A stretch of DNA of 52,032 nt, taken from positions 1 to 52,032 of the forward strand of contig NZ_JARQWR010000015.1 in the NCBI RefSeq assembly GCF_030766725.1. Direction: 5' to 3'. The notes beneath the pieces are model-generated. The model saw nothing but the letters and a program-made list of their open reading frames with translations, was not told where the DNA came from and did no database searches. Position numbers and translations under genes: made by a program. Within the stretch, counting starts at the first letter, position 1. Each line of letters starts with the position of its first letter. Positions 7,752-16,505 of this stretch are shown piece by piece. Source of the DNA: Flavobacterium aerium (GTDB lineage Bacteria > Bacteroidota > Bacteroidia > Flavobacteriales > Flavobacteriaceae).

Positions 7752-9296
7752 TTAGAATGGAACATCACTGTCATCATCAATACTATTCATATTACTTCCA
7801 AATGCGTCATTTGCAGATGGTAAATTTTTAGTCATAAACGGATTATCATCAAGATTCATTTTAGACGGCAAATCATCAAAGCCGCTTCCGTATTCATCAA
7901 GGTTATCGAACTTACCAAGATTTCCAATAAATTTCAAACGAATATTATCCAATCCACCATTTCTGTGTTTTGCAATAATAAATTCTGCTTGTCCTTCTGT
8001 TGGTGAATGTTCATCATCATCCCATTCCTCAATCTTATAGTACTCTGGTCTATAGATAAAAGATACAATATCCGCATCTTGCTCAATCGCTCCAGATTCA
8101 CGAAGATCCGAAAGTAAAGGTCTTTTACTTGATCCACGGGTTTCCACCGCACGCGATAGTTGTGATAAGGCAATTACTGGAACACTTAATTCTTTTGCTA
8201 ATGCTTTTAAGTTTCGCGAGATAGTAGAAATCTCCTGCTCACGATTTCCTCCGCCTTTTCCACCACCACCGGCTGTCATTAATTGCAAATAATCTACAAT
8301 AATGAGTTTAATCCCGTATTGAGAAGCTAAACGTCTTGCTTTAGCACGTAAATCGAAAATAGATAGTGAAGGTGTATCATCAATGTATAAAGGGGCTTTT
8401 TCTAAATTTTTCACCTTAATACTCAATTGTTCCCATTCATGTTTTTCTAATTTTCCTGTTCTTAATTTTTCGGAAGAAAGTCCTGTCTCACTAGAAATCA
8501 AACGGGTAATTAACTGAACGGAGGACATCTCCAAAGAAAACAAAGCTACGGCATGATTCGTATCAATCGCAATATTTCTGGCCATTGATAATACGAATGC
8601 TGTTTTACCCATACCAGGACGAGCAGCGATAATAATTAAATCACTTGGTTGCCAACCTGAGGTTAGCTTATCTAATTTATCAAATCCTGTTGCAATACCA
8701 CTAAGACCTTCCTTATTGGCAATTTCTTCAATTCTTTTTTTCGCTTGAATTACTAAACTTTGTGCTGTTTCAGAGCTTCTTTTAATATTTCCTTGCGTTA
8801 CTTCATATAACTTTGATTCAGCTTTGTCAAGTAAATCAAAAACATCCGTACTTTCATCATATGATTCTTCGATAATCTCAGAAGAAATTTTAATTAAACT
8901 ACGTTGAATAAATTTCTGTAAAATAATTCTAGAGTGAAATTCGATGTGTGCAGAAGATGAAATTTTCTGTGTTAATTGAATCAGATAAAAATCTCCTCCA
9001 GACAGCTCTAGTTTTCCACTTTTTTTCAACTGTGTGGAGACTGTTAATAAGTCAATTGGTTGAGAATCATTAAACAATTGAACGATCGCTTCAAAAATGT
9101 ATTTATGCGCTTCTTTATAAAAGGCATCCGGTTGTAAAATATCGATCACCTCGTCAACCCCTTTCTTATCAATCATCATTGCCCCTAGCACCGCCTCTTC
9201 TAGATCAAGTGCTTGAGGAGGCAACTTGCCTTTTTCAAGATTTATTACAGCAGATCGATCTGCTTTCATTGGGTTTATATTCCTTAGGTTTTCCAT
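7752..9296 (-). CDS. dnaB: replicative DNA helicase DnaB
   Basis: This 514-residue hexameric helicase unwinds the replication fork. The N-terminal DnaB domain (about 25-130) includes LDLEEAVLGAMMID. A linker leads to the RecA-like domain with Walker A ARPGMGKT (225-232), Walker B LIIVDYLQLM, and the DnaB-specific SQLSRAVETRG and LSDLRESGAIEQDADIV stretches. The acidic, probably disordered C-terminal extension ends DDDSDVPF, which resembles the acidic tip of single-strand-binding protein. A weak -7 element (TACTTTCG on the minus strand, 9308-9301) lies directly before the start. The next gene upstream is accA on the same strand. Confidence 0.97.
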   Translation of the reverse strand: MENLRNINPMKADRSAVINLEKGKLPPQALDLEEAVLGAMMIDKKGVDEVIDILQPDAFYKEAHKYIFEAIVQLFNDSQPIDLLTVSTQLKKSGKLELSGGDFYLIQLTQKISSSAHIEFHSRIILQKFIQRSLIKISSEIIEESYDESTDVFDLLDKAESKLYEVTQGNIKRSSETAQSLVIQAKKRIEEIANKEGLSGIATGFDKLDKLTSGWQPSDLIIIAARPGMGKTAFVLSMARNIAIDTNHAVALFSLEMSSVQLITRLISSETGLSSEKLRTGKLEKHEWEQLSIKVKNLEKAPLYIDDTPSLSIFDLRAKARRLASQYGIKLIIVDYLQLMTAGGGGKGGGNREQEISTISRNLKALAKELSVPVIALSQLSRAVETRGSSKRPLLSDLRESGAIEQDADIVSFIYRPEYYKIEEWDDDEHSPTEGQAEFIIAKHRNGGLDNIRLKFIGNLGKFDNLDEYGSGFDDLPSKMNLDDNPFMTKNLPSANDAFGSNMNSIDDDSDVPF

Positions 9297-9352
9297 ATAG
9301 CGAAAGTAACTAAAATTTAAAAGTTTATGGGTTAGAGTTATTAATTAATAAT

Positions 9353-9379
9353 GTTAACAACTTCGTTTTTATTGTTAAC
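9353..9379. repeat. inverted repeat upstream of dnaB
   Basis: GTTAACAA (9353-9360) and TTGTTAAC (9372-9379) form a perfect 8-bp inverted repeat separated by 11 bases, between the accA terminator and the dnaB promoter region. It could be a regulator-binding dyad; no protein can be assigned. Confidence 0.4.
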
Positions 9380-9382
9380 AAC

Positions 9383-9416
9383 CAAAAAAAAATCCGAAAC
9401 CACTGGGCTTCGGATT
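9383..9416 (-). terminator. accA terminator
   Basis: AATCCGAA (9391-9398) pairs with TTCGGATT (9409-9416). On the minus strand the hairpin is followed by a run of T, as expected for the terminator of accA, which ends at 9438. Confidence 0.8.
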
Positions 9417-9437
9417 ACATTTATTTATTGTAAGATT

Positions 9438-10391
9438 TTACTCTTTGAATTCGCCCATTTTGCTGTATTTGTCCATACGCTGAGCAATTAATTTCGCTGT
9501 TGATAAGTCTTTCAATTCATTGTATCCTTTTAAAATATATTTTTCAACAGTTTTAAAAGTTGTATCTCTATCATAATGAGCTCCTCCTAATGGTTCAGGA
9601 ATAATATCATCAATCAAGTTTTGTTTTTTCATATCAAATGCAGTCAGTTTTAAGGCTTCTGCAGCTTGTTCTTTATATTCCCAGCTTCTCCATAAAATTG
9701 ATGAACAAGACTCTGGAGAAATAACAGAATACCATGTATTTTCCAACATTAATACTCTATCTCCAACACCTATTCCTAATGCTCCACCTGATGCTCCTTC
9801 TCCTACAATTACTGTAATGATAGGCACTTTCAAACGAATCATTTCGAAGATATTTCTTGCAATAGCTTCACCTTGTCCACGTTCTTCTGCTTCTAATCCT
9901 GGATATGCACCTGGAGTATCTACAAGCGTTAAAACTGGAATACCAAATTTCTCTGCCATTTTCATTAAACGTAAAGCTTTACGGTATCCTTCAGGATTCG
10001 CCATACCGAAATTTCTGTATTGACGTGTTTTTGTATTGAAACCTTTTTGTTGACCTACAATCATAAATGATTGTCCTCCAATTTTACCTAAACCACCAAT
10101 CATTGCTTTATCATCTTTGAATCCACGATCTCCGTGTAGTTCTAAGAATGTATCGCCACAAAGTGCTTTTACGTGATCTAATGTATAAGGCCTGCTAGGG
10201 TGTCTAGATAGTTGTACACGTTGCCAAGCAGTAAGGTTTTTGTATATATTCTTCTTAGTTTCTTCTAGTTTTTTCTCAATTTGCTTGCATGTATTAGTCA
10301 CATCTACATCCGATTCTTGACCAATAATCATACATTTATCTAACTGATCCTCAAGTTCTTTAATAGGAAGCTCAAAATCTAAATATTCCAT
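9438..10391 (-). CDS. accA: acetyl-CoA carboxylase carboxyltransferase subunit alpha
   Basis: AccA with AccD transfers the carboxyl group from carboxybiotin to acetyl-CoA, giving malonyl-CoA, the first committed step of fatty-acid synthesis in the cytosol. The 317-residue protein has the expected features: an N-terminal helical stretch, SRHPSRPYTLDHV, FLELHGDRGFKDDKAMIGGL, the GMANPEGYRKALRLMKMAEK segment, and the oxyanion-hole glycines in GEGASGGALGIGVGD. Its length matches the family (about 315-320). A perfect -7 element lies upstream, and a terminator separates it from dnaB. Confidence 0.97.
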   Translation of the reverse strand: MEYLDFELPIKELEDQLDKCMIIGQESDVDVTNTCKQIEKKLEETKKNIYKNLTAWQRVQLSRHPSRPYTLDHVKALCGDTFLELHGDRGFKDDKAMIGGLGKIGGQSFMIVGQQKGFNTKTRQYRNFGMANPEGYRKALRLMKMAEKFGIPVLTLVDTPGAYPGLEAEERGQGEAIARNIFEMIRLKVPIITVIVGEGASGGALGIGVGDRVLMLENTWYSVISPESCSSILWRSWEYKEQAAEALKLTAFDMKKQNLIDDIIPEPLGGAHYDRDTTFKTVEKYILKGYNELKDLSTAKLIAQRMDKYSKMGEFKE

Positions 10392-10425
10392 AGGATTTGT
10401 GCATTTTTAGTTTTAGTTCGAACCA

Positions 10426-10433
10426 CAAAGATA
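10426..10433 (-). promoter_or_regulatory. -7 element of the accA promoter
   Basis: TATCTTTG on the minus strand matches TAnnTTTG exactly, 34 bp upstream of the accA start codon. Confidence 0.6.
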
Positions 10434-10470
10434 AAATTTAAAATTGTGAACGAAAGTAATATTTAATAAA

Positions 10471-11355
10471 TTAGTTTCTAACTTTTTTATAATTCTTGAT
10501 AATCCCATTAATTATAACGGTTGAGAGTATTACAAGGGCTCCAATATAAAACTCAAAGCTCATTTTTTCTTTTTCTGGAAAAAAGATTACTGCGAGTATA
10601 ATTCCATATATAGGTTCCATATTAATCGTCAACATTACAGTGTAAGGCGTAAGAAACTGCATCACCTTTACAGAGCCTATAAACGCATAGGCTGTACAGA
10701 TTGAACTTAATACAAATAACCATCCCCAATCTGAAGTTGTTAGTGTAAAAAATTCTGCTTTGAAACTTCCCGTAAACAATAAAAATAAAGTCAGAAAGAA
10801 AACTCCACCAACTAATTCATAGAATGTAATTACTGTAGGTGAATATTGTTTTGCAAATTTCCCGTTGATTACAGAAAACAAAGCGGATAGAAATGCTGAG
10901 ATTAAAGCCAGAATAATTCCTTCAATATAATTACCTTGTACGTTGAATATGATATACAATCCGAAGATTACTACTATTCCAAAAAGCACTTCATACCATA
11001 TCACTTTTCTTTTATAGAAAATGGGTTCCAAAAGTGAGGCAAAAAATGCCCCTGTAGACAAACATGCTAGTGTAAGGGAAACATTTGAAACCTTAATTGC
11101 CATAAAGAATGTAAGCCAATGTATTGCAATGACTAATCCTGCAAAGAGAAAGCGAATCCCAGTCATTACTGGTATCTTTAATGAAATCTTTTTATAGGCT
11201 ATAAACAACGCTATAAAGCCAACGGCCAATAGCATTCTATACCAAACTAACGGTAAGGCATCTAGCGATATTAAAGCTCCTAAAATAGCTGTAAATCCCC
11301 AAATAAAAACAATTAGATGAAGTTGGAAATAACTTTTGATATTATCGTTTTGCAT
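10471..11355 (-). CDS. EamA family (drug/metabolite transporter) permease
   Basis: The 294-residue inner-membrane protein shows about ten hydrophobic segments arranged as two EamA repeats, the usual architecture of the DMT superfamily exporters. Visible features include FIWGFTAILGALISL in the first helix and LVGGVFFLTLFLLFTG in the second repeat. The substrate cannot be told from the sequence. Its start overlaps the last 14 bp of the LptF/LptG-like gene in another frame, suggesting translational coupling within the tgt-lptF/G-eamA operon. Confidence 0.85.
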   Translation of the reverse strand: MQNDNIKSYFQLHLIVFIWGFTAILGALISLDALPLVWYRMLLAVGFIALFIAYKKISLKIPVMTGIRFLFAGLVIAIHWLTFFMAIKVSNVSLTLACLSTGAFFASLLEPIFYKRKVIWYEVLFGIVVIFGLYIIFNVQGNYIEGIILALISAFLSALFSVINGKFAKQYSPTVITFYELVGGVFFLTLFLLFTGSFKAEFFTLTTSDWGWLFVLSSICTAYAFIGSVKVMQFLTPYTVMLTINMEPIYGIILAVIFFPEKEKMSFEFYIGALVILSTVIINGIIKNYKKVRN

Positions 11356-12418
11356 TGCGTAATAGATAGATTGCTAATACCCCAAAAGTTAAGTTTGGTA
11401 ACCAAACTGCTAATAATGGTGGTAAACTGGATTTTTCTGCCATAGTACCAAAAATCTTATCAAAGAAAATAAAAGTAAATGCTAAACCGATTCCCAGCGC
11501 TAGATTAACTCCCATTCCTCCTCTTCTTTTCATCGAGGATACTGCAACTGCAATAATTGTTAAGATAAATGCCGAAATTGGCAAACTGTATTTTTTATAT
11601 TTTACAACTAAATAAATATTAATATTTGACGAACCTCTCATTTTTTCCTTCTCAATAAACTTATTCAAATCGGATAAATTCAGCGTTTCAGCCATATAAA
11701 TTACTGGAGTCAAATCGTCTAAGTCAAAGTTAAACACCGTGTCTTTACTTTGCTCAGTTATTAAAACATCGTCAAACTCTCCTACTTTTCTTTTTGTAAA
11801 ATTGGTAAGCGTATATGTACTATCATTCGGATTCCATTTAATTCGATCTGCCACTAATTTGTATTGTAGTTGATCGCCTTTGAATTTCTCCATAGAGAAC
11901 TGAAATCCTATTTTTGAAACTGGATTAAAATTGTTTACGTGTATAAACTCATCATCACTAATTTGTCTGTACACGTCATTATTTTCTCGAACTTCATTGT
12001 TCTTTTTCAAATAGGTATACTTAAAATCATTGAATCCTTGGCTTGCCTTTGGCACTACAAAAAACCCCATTAATAAAGCAAAAACCGAAACTATTGTTGC
12101 TCCAATGATATAGGGTCTAAGAAATCGGTAAAAAGAGATTCCAGAACTTAAGATGGCAATGATTTCTGTATTATTGGCTAATTTTGAAGTGAACCAAATT
12201 ACCGATAAGAATAAAAATATCGGAAACAATAGGTTCGCAAAATATATCGTGAAATTAAAATAGTATACTGCGACCGCAGCAAGGGGTACTTTACTTTCTA
12301 AAATTCTATTAATTTTCTCTGAAACGTCTATTACTATACCAATGGGTATAAACAGTAATAGCATTACTGAGAATGTAGCTAAATATCTTTTTAGGATGTA
12401 TTTATCAATAATACTCAT
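11342..12418 (-). CDS. LptF/LptG family permease (lipopolysaccharide export)
   Basis: The 358-residue protein begins MSIIDKYILKRYLATFSVML, the start typical of the YjgP/YjgQ (LptF/LptG) family. Transmembrane helices lie near residues 12-32, 55-75 and 98-118. A beta-rich periplasmic domain follows (about 125-260), then three C-terminal helices. With the ATPase LptB, such subunits extract lipopolysaccharide from the inner membrane and pass it to the periplasmic bridge. Only one such gene is here; the paired subunit must lie elsewhere, and whether this is LptF or LptG cannot be settled. It lies 22 bp downstream of tgt. Confidence 0.88.
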   Translation of the reverse strand: MSIIDKYILKRYLATFSVMLLLFIPIGIVIDVSEKINRILESKVPLAAVAVYYFNFTIYFANLLFPIFLFLSVIWFTSKLANNTEIIAILSSGISFYRFLRPYIIGATIVSVFALLMGFFVVPKASQGFNDFKYTYLKKNNEVRENNDVYRQISDDEFIHVNNFNPVSKIGFQFSMEKFKGDQLQYKLVADRIKWNPNDSTYTLTNFTKRKVGEFDDVLITEQSKDTVFNFDLDDLTPVIYMAETLNLSDLNKFIEKEKMRGSSNINIYLVVKYKKYSLPISAFILTIIAVAVSSMKRRGGMGVNLALGIGLAFTFIFFDKIFGTMAEKSSLPPLLAVWLPNLTFGVLAIYLLRNAKR

Positions 12419-12440
12419 TGAAGTTCTACTCGATTTTTAG

Positions 12441-13571
12441 TTATAACCTTTGATCCATTTGTCTAACCATTTTGTTTTTCCACTCATGGAAATCTCCCTC
12501 TAAGATATGTTTTCTTGCTTCACGAACCAACCATAAATAAAAACCAAGATTGTGTATCGTTGCAATTTGTTTTCCTAAGTATTCATTTGCTGCAAATAAG
12601 TGACGTAAATAAGCCTTTGTATACTCTGTATCTACAAATGTAATTCCCATTTCGTCAATAGGAGAAAAATCTGCCTCCCATTTTTTATTTTTGATATTAA
12701 TTGTTCCGTTTGCTGTAAAAAGCATTCCATTACGTGCATTACGTGTAGGCATTACACAGTCAAACATATCAATTCCAAGTGCAATATTCTCCAAGATATT
12801 AATTGGAGTACCAACTCCCATTAAGTAACGTGGTTTATCTACTGGTAAAATGTCACATACAATTTCGGTCATTGCATACATTTCTTCGGCAGGTTCTCCT
12901 ACAGATAATCCTCCAATTGCATTTCCTTGTGCACCAGCATTAGCAATATATTCCGCTGATTGTTGGCGTAAATCTTTATACGTACTTCCTTGAACAATTG
13001 GGAAGAATGTTTGTTCATACCCATATTTGTACGGTAATTTTTCCAAATGATTAATACATCTGTCTAACCAACGGTGCGTCATGTGCATTGAACGTTGTGC
13101 GTATCGATAGTCACATGGATAAGGTGTACATTCATCAAAAGCCATAATGATATCAGCTCCGATTGTTCTTTGTATTTCCATTACACTTTCTGGTGAAAAG
13201 AAATGGTACGAACCATCAATATGTGATTTGAATTTTACTCCTTCTTCTTTAATTTTTCTATTACTGGATAAAGAATACACTTGGTATCCTCCACTGTCTG
13301 TTAAAATATTACGGTCCCAGTTCATGAATTTATGCAATCCTCCTGCTTTTTCAAGAATTTCTGTTTGTGGTCGTAAGTATAGATGGTATGTATTTCCCAG
13401 AATAATATCTGGATTAATATCTTCTCTTAATTCTCTTTGATGTACGCCTTTTACAGAAGCGACAGTTCCAACTGGCATAAAAATAGGTGTTTCAATAACA
13501 CCGTGATCTGTTGTTATTTTCCCAGCTCTAGCTTTAGATAATGGGTCATTCTTTAATAAATCAAATTTCAT
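12441..13571 (-). CDS. tgt: queuine/preQ1 tRNA-guanine transglycosylase
   Basis: Tgt exchanges guanine 34 of tRNAs with GUN anticodons for the queuosine precursor preQ1. The 376-residue TIM-barrel protein shows the substrate-binding DSGGYQVYSL (from residue 92), GNAIGGLSVGEP and the catalytic region MFDCVMPTRNARNG with its nucleophilic aspartate. Where most bacterial Tgt proteins have the zinc ligands C-x-C-x-x-C, this one reads GITFVDTEYTKAYLRHL, with no cysteines, although the downstream histidine (IATIHNL) is kept. The zinc site therefore seems lost or reshaped. A perfect -7 element lies upstream. Confidence 0.96.
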   Translation of the reverse strand: MKFDLLKNDPLSKARAGKITTDHGVIETPIFMPVGTVASVKGVHQRELREDINPDIILGNTYHLYLRPQTEILEKAGGLHKFMNWDRNILTDSGGYQVYSLSSNRKIKEEGVKFKSHIDGSYHFFSPESVMEIQRTIGADIIMAFDECTPYPCDYRYAQRSMHMTHRWLDRCINHLEKLPYKYGYEQTFFPIVQGSTYKDLRQQSAEYIANAGAQGNAIGGLSVGEPAEEMYAMTEIVCDILPVDKPRYLMGVGTPINILENIALGIDMFDCVMPTRNARNGMLFTANGTINIKNKKWEADFSPIDEMGITFVDTEYTKAYLRHLFAANEYLGKQIATIHNLGFYLWLVREARKHILEGDFHEWKNKMVRQMDQRL

Positions 13572-13590
13572 AATAGCATTTTACAGTCGG

Positions 13591-13598
13591 CAAAGATA
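13591..13598 (-). promoter_or_regulatory. -7 element of the tgt promoter
   Basis: TATCTTTG on the minus strand fits TAnnTTTG exactly, 19 bp before the tgt start codon. It probably drives tgt, the LptF/LptG-like gene and the EamA permease. Confidence 0.6.
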
Positions 13599-13811
13599 GC
13601 TTAATTACGCTATTGAGAAAGGTGTATTTCTGAAAATTGTAACATTAATTAACTGATATAATGTTCTATTCAAAATATTGTGTTGTTTCTAATTCAATTC
13701 TATACATTTCTTGCAATTGTGAAGAATTGTTCTGTTACTCTGGTGCATAATTATTTCTGGAAAGCACAATTTTTACCGTTTATATAAATCCTGAAGTTAT
13801 TGATAAAACTT

Positions 13812-13842
13812 TTGCCGAAAGCCAAAATAAAAATTACTTTTG
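13812..13842 (+). promoter_or_regulatory. promoter of the transketolase operon
   Basis: TTG (13812-13814), a 20-base spacer and TACTTTTG (13835-13842) match the Bacteroidetes promoter pattern, 26 bp before the transketolase start. The rest of the 297-bp gap from 13572 holds only the tgt promoter. Confidence 0.7.
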
Positions 13843-13868
13843 TGCTGGTTATAATTTAAAAACATAAA

Positions 13869-14717
13869 ATGAAGCCTAACACACAACAATTAAACGATTT
13901 AACGATTCAAGTACGCAGAGATATTCTTCGTATGGTTCACGCTGTAAACTCAGGACACCCAGGTGGTTCTTTAGGTTGTACAGAATTTTTAGTAGCTCTT
14001 TACAACAATTTAATGGACCGCAAAGAAGGTTTTGATATGGACGGTAAAGGAGAGGATTTATTCTTTCTTTCAAATGGTCATATTTCTCCTGTATTTTATA
14101 GTGTATTAGCAAGAGCTGGATATTTCCCTGTAAGTGAATTAGCTACATTCAGGTTATTAAATTCTCGTTTACAAGGTCACCCTACTACACATGAAGGCTT
14201 ACCTGGTATTCGTATTGCTTCTGGTTCTTTAGGACAAGGAATGTCAGTAGCTATTGGTACTGCATTAACTAAAAAACTAAATGGAGATAATCATCTAGTA
14301 TATAGTTTACATGGCGATGGTGAATTACAGGAAGGTCAAATCTGGGAAGCTGCAATGTATGCTGCTGGAAATAAAGTAGACAATATCATTTCTACGATTG
14401 ACTTAAATGGAAAGCAAATTGACGGTGCTACTGACGAAGTATTACCAATGGGTGATTTAAAAGCGAAATTTGAAGCTTTTGGTTGGGATGTATTAGAAAT
14501 CAAAGAAGGTAACTCTATTGATGCAATCATTACTGGAATGACTGACGCTAAATCAAGAACAGGAAAAGGAAAACCAGTTTGTGTATTATTATACACTGAA
14601 ATGGGTAATGGAGTTGACTTCATGATGCATACACATGCGTGGCATGGAAAAGCACCAAATGATGAACAATTAGAAAAAGCATTAGCACAAAACCCAACAA
14701 CCTTAGGAGATTACTAA
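13869..14717 (+). CDS. transketolase, N-terminal (thiamine-diphosphate-binding) subunit
   Basis: This 282-residue protein corresponds to the first half of transketolase, which moves two-carbon ketol units between sugar phosphates in the non-oxidative pentose phosphate pathway. Features include VNSGHPGGSLG, SNGHISPVFY, GSLGQGMSVAIG and the thiamine-diphosphate/Mg motif beginning GDGELQEGQ (149-157) and ending in NGKQIDG. The enzyme is split into two polypeptides; the second half is the gene at 15399. A secreted-protein gene lies between them on the same strand, 1 bp after this stop codon. Confidence 0.95.
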   Translation: MKPNTQQLNDLTIQVRRDILRMVHAVNSGHPGGSLGCTEFLVALYNNLMDRKEGFDMDGKGEDLFFLSNGHISPVFYSVLARAGYFPVSELATFRLLNSRLQGHPTTHEGLPGIRIASGSLGQGMSVAIGTALTKKLNGDNHLVYSLHGDGELQEGQIWEAAMYAAGNKVDNIISTIDLNGKQIDGATDEVLPMGDLKAKFEAFGWDVLEIKEGNSIDAIITGMTDAKSRTGKGKPVCVLLYTEMGNGVDFMMHTHAWHGKAPNDEQLEKALAQNPTTLGDY

Positions 14718-14718
14718 T

Positions 14719-15387
14719 ATGAAAAAGAATATCATTGCATCCCTATTTTTAGTGTTTTTAGCATTTACAGCTACCGCACAAAAAAGTGATTTTAAATTTG
14801 ACTATTTATTAGAATATGATTCTTATGATGGATCAACATTGAATTATTATATTAATTCAAAAGATGCAAGTTATATACTTTCAGATGGTGCTGCACAATC
14901 ACTAATTAAAGAAGGATATCAAGTTACTTTTAATATTTCCATAAAAGGAGAATTACGTCTTACAAATGTAATTCCTGATCCAACAACTGAGAATACAACA
15001 AAATTTGTTGCGGGAAAAACAGATAATTCTATTGTTACAATTAATGGGTTTAAATGTAAAAAATACACTTATACTACCGAATTAATAGATGATTATGATG
15101 AAACAATAAAACATCCTATCACCTACGAGGCTTACATTATGGAAGACAACAGTAATTCTCTTACTGCACTAAATAATTCGGCCATGGTTATCCCTGATTA
15201 TATCAAGTACAAGAATTTTCCAAAAGGGACATTAGTAGAATTCAAAAATGTTGTTGATAGCTATTATGTGGCTCAAACTAATCTTTCTTTAAAAAAGATT
15301 ACTCGTTTGGACCAACCTATTGAAATAGCAATTACTTCAAATCAGATTACTGATTATCTTATAAAAAATCAAAAAAAGGCATACTAA
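14719..15387 (+). CDS. secreted protein of unknown function between the transketolase halves
   Basis: The 222-residue protein begins MKKNIIASLFLVFLAFTATA, a clear signal peptide with cleavage expected before Gln21. No lipobox cysteine is present. The mature part is beta-rich, with short alternating hydrophobic strands and two cysteine-poor halves, and may belong to a small flavobacterial beta-sheet protein group (DUF4412/GLPGLI-like in look), but no family signature is certain. It starts 1 bp after tktA and ends 11 bp before tktB, so it must be co-transcribed with transketolase. Nothing in the sequence links it to sugar metabolism. Confidence 0.75.
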   Translation: MKKNIIASLFLVFLAFTATAQKSDFKFDYLLEYDSYDGSTLNYYINSKDASYILSDGAAQSLIKEGYQVTFNISIKGELRLTNVIPDPTTENTTKFVAGKTDNSIVTINGFKCKKYTYTTELIDDYDETIKHPITYEAYIMEDNSNSLTALNNSAMVIPDYIKYKNFPKGTLVEFKNVVDSYYVAQTNLSLKKITRLDQPIEIAITSNQITDYLIKNQKKAY

Positions 15388-15398
15388 ACACACAACTA

Positions 15399-16352
15399 AT
15401 GAAAAAATATATAAATACAGGTAATAAAGATACTCGTTCTGGTTTCGGAGCAGGTTTGACGGAATTAGGACAAAAGAATGAAAATGTAGTTGCATTATGT
15501 GCTGATTTAATTGGATCATTAAAAATGGATGATTTCAAAAAGAATCACCCTGAGCGTTTCTTTCAAATTGGTATTGCAGAAGCAAATATGATTGGTATTG
15601 CTGCAGGAATGACTATTGGTGGGAAAATTCCATTTACTGGAACTTTCGCTAACTTCTCTACAGGAAGGGTATATGACCAAATTCGTCAATCTGTTGCTTA
15701 TTCTGATAAAAATGTAAAAATTTGTGCTTCACATGCAGGTTTAACACTTGGTGAGGATGGAGCTACACATCAAATACTAGAAGATATTGGATTAATGAAA
15801 ATGTTACCTGGAATGACAGTAATCAATACTTGTGATTATAATCAAACTAAGGCTGCAACATTAGCTATTGCGGATCATCATGGCCCTGTTTATTTACGTT
15901 TTGGTAGACCAAGTGTTCCAAACTTCACACCAGAAAATGGAACTTTCGAAATTGGTAAAGCTGTTCTTCTAAACGAAGGAACTGATGTTACCATTATCGC
16001 TACAGGTCACTTAGTTTGGGAAGCTCTTGAAGCGGCGGCGGCATTAGAAACTCAAGGTATCTCAGCAGAAGTAATCAACATTCATACAATCAAACCTCTT
16101 GATGATGCAGCAATTTTAAAATCTGTTGCAAAAACAGGTTGTGTTGTTACAGCAGAAGAGCATAACTTCTTAGGAGGTTTAGGCGAAAGTGTTGCACGTG
16201 TATTATCATTAAATCATCCAGCACCACAAGAATTCGTTGCCGTACAAGACAGTTTTGGAGAATCTGGAACACCAGACCAATTAATGGAGAAATATGGCTT
16301 AAATCGTCAATCTATTGAGAAAGCTGCTTTAAAAGTGGTAAAGAGAAAATAA
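15399..16352 (+). CDS. transketolase, C-terminal (pyrimidine-binding) subunit
   Basis: This 317-residue protein is the second half of a split transketolase. It has the pyrimidine-binding domain with ERFFQIGIAEANMIGIAAGM (the catalytic glutamate lies in IAEANM) and a C-terminal transketolase domain (about 190-310) including TAEEHNFLGGLGESVA. It forms the active site together with the thiamine-diphosphate-binding subunit encoded at 13869. Two terminators follow. Confidence 0.95.
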   Translation: MKKYINTGNKDTRSGFGAGLTELGQKNENVVALCADLIGSLKMDDFKKNHPERFFQIGIAEANMIGIAAGMTIGGKIPFTGTFANFSTGRVYDQIRQSVAYSDKNVKICASHAGLTLGEDGATHQILEDIGLMKMLPGMTVINTCDYNQTKAATLAIADHHGPVYLRFGRPSVPNFTPENGTFEIGKAVLLNEGTDVTIIATGHLVWEALEAAAALETQGISAEVINIHTIKPLDDAAILKSVAKTGCVVTAEEHNFLGGLGESVARVLSLNHPAPQEFVAVQDSFGESGTPDQLMEKYGLNRQSIEKAALKVVKRK

Positions 16353-16369
16353 TCTATACTCAAAATATC

Positions 16370-16404
16370 AAAAGCCGTTTAATTTAAAATTAAACGGCTT
16401 TTTT
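16370..16404 (+). terminator. terminator of the transketolase operon
   Basis: AAAAGCCGTTTAAT and ATTAAACGGCTTTT form a strong stem over a short A/T loop, followed by a T run, 17 bp after the transketolase C-subunit stop. Confidence 0.85.
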
Positions 16405-16420
16405 ATTCCTGAAAATATCT

Positions 16421-16460
16421 AAATAAAAAGCCCTATTCTTTCGAATAGGGCTTTTTATTT
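16421..16460. terminator. second, bidirectional terminator
   Basis: AAATAAAAAGCCCTATTC (16421-16438) and its perfect complement at 16443-16460 form an 18-bp stem with a TTTC loop. Runs of A and T on either side let it act for the transketolase operon and for the convergent FKBP-like lipoprotein gene. Confidence 0.85.
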
Positions 16461-16505
16461 TATATAATACAATCAAATTATAATATAATTTGTTTGTCTA
16501 ATTTT

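Noticed and set aside
13147..13440. 97-codon frame on the plus strand
   Set aside because: It is a shadow of tgt, which is clearly coding on the other strand.
14336..14623. 95-codon frame on the minus strand
   Set aside because: It is antisense to the transketolase N-terminal subunit, which carries the thiamine-diphosphate motif there.
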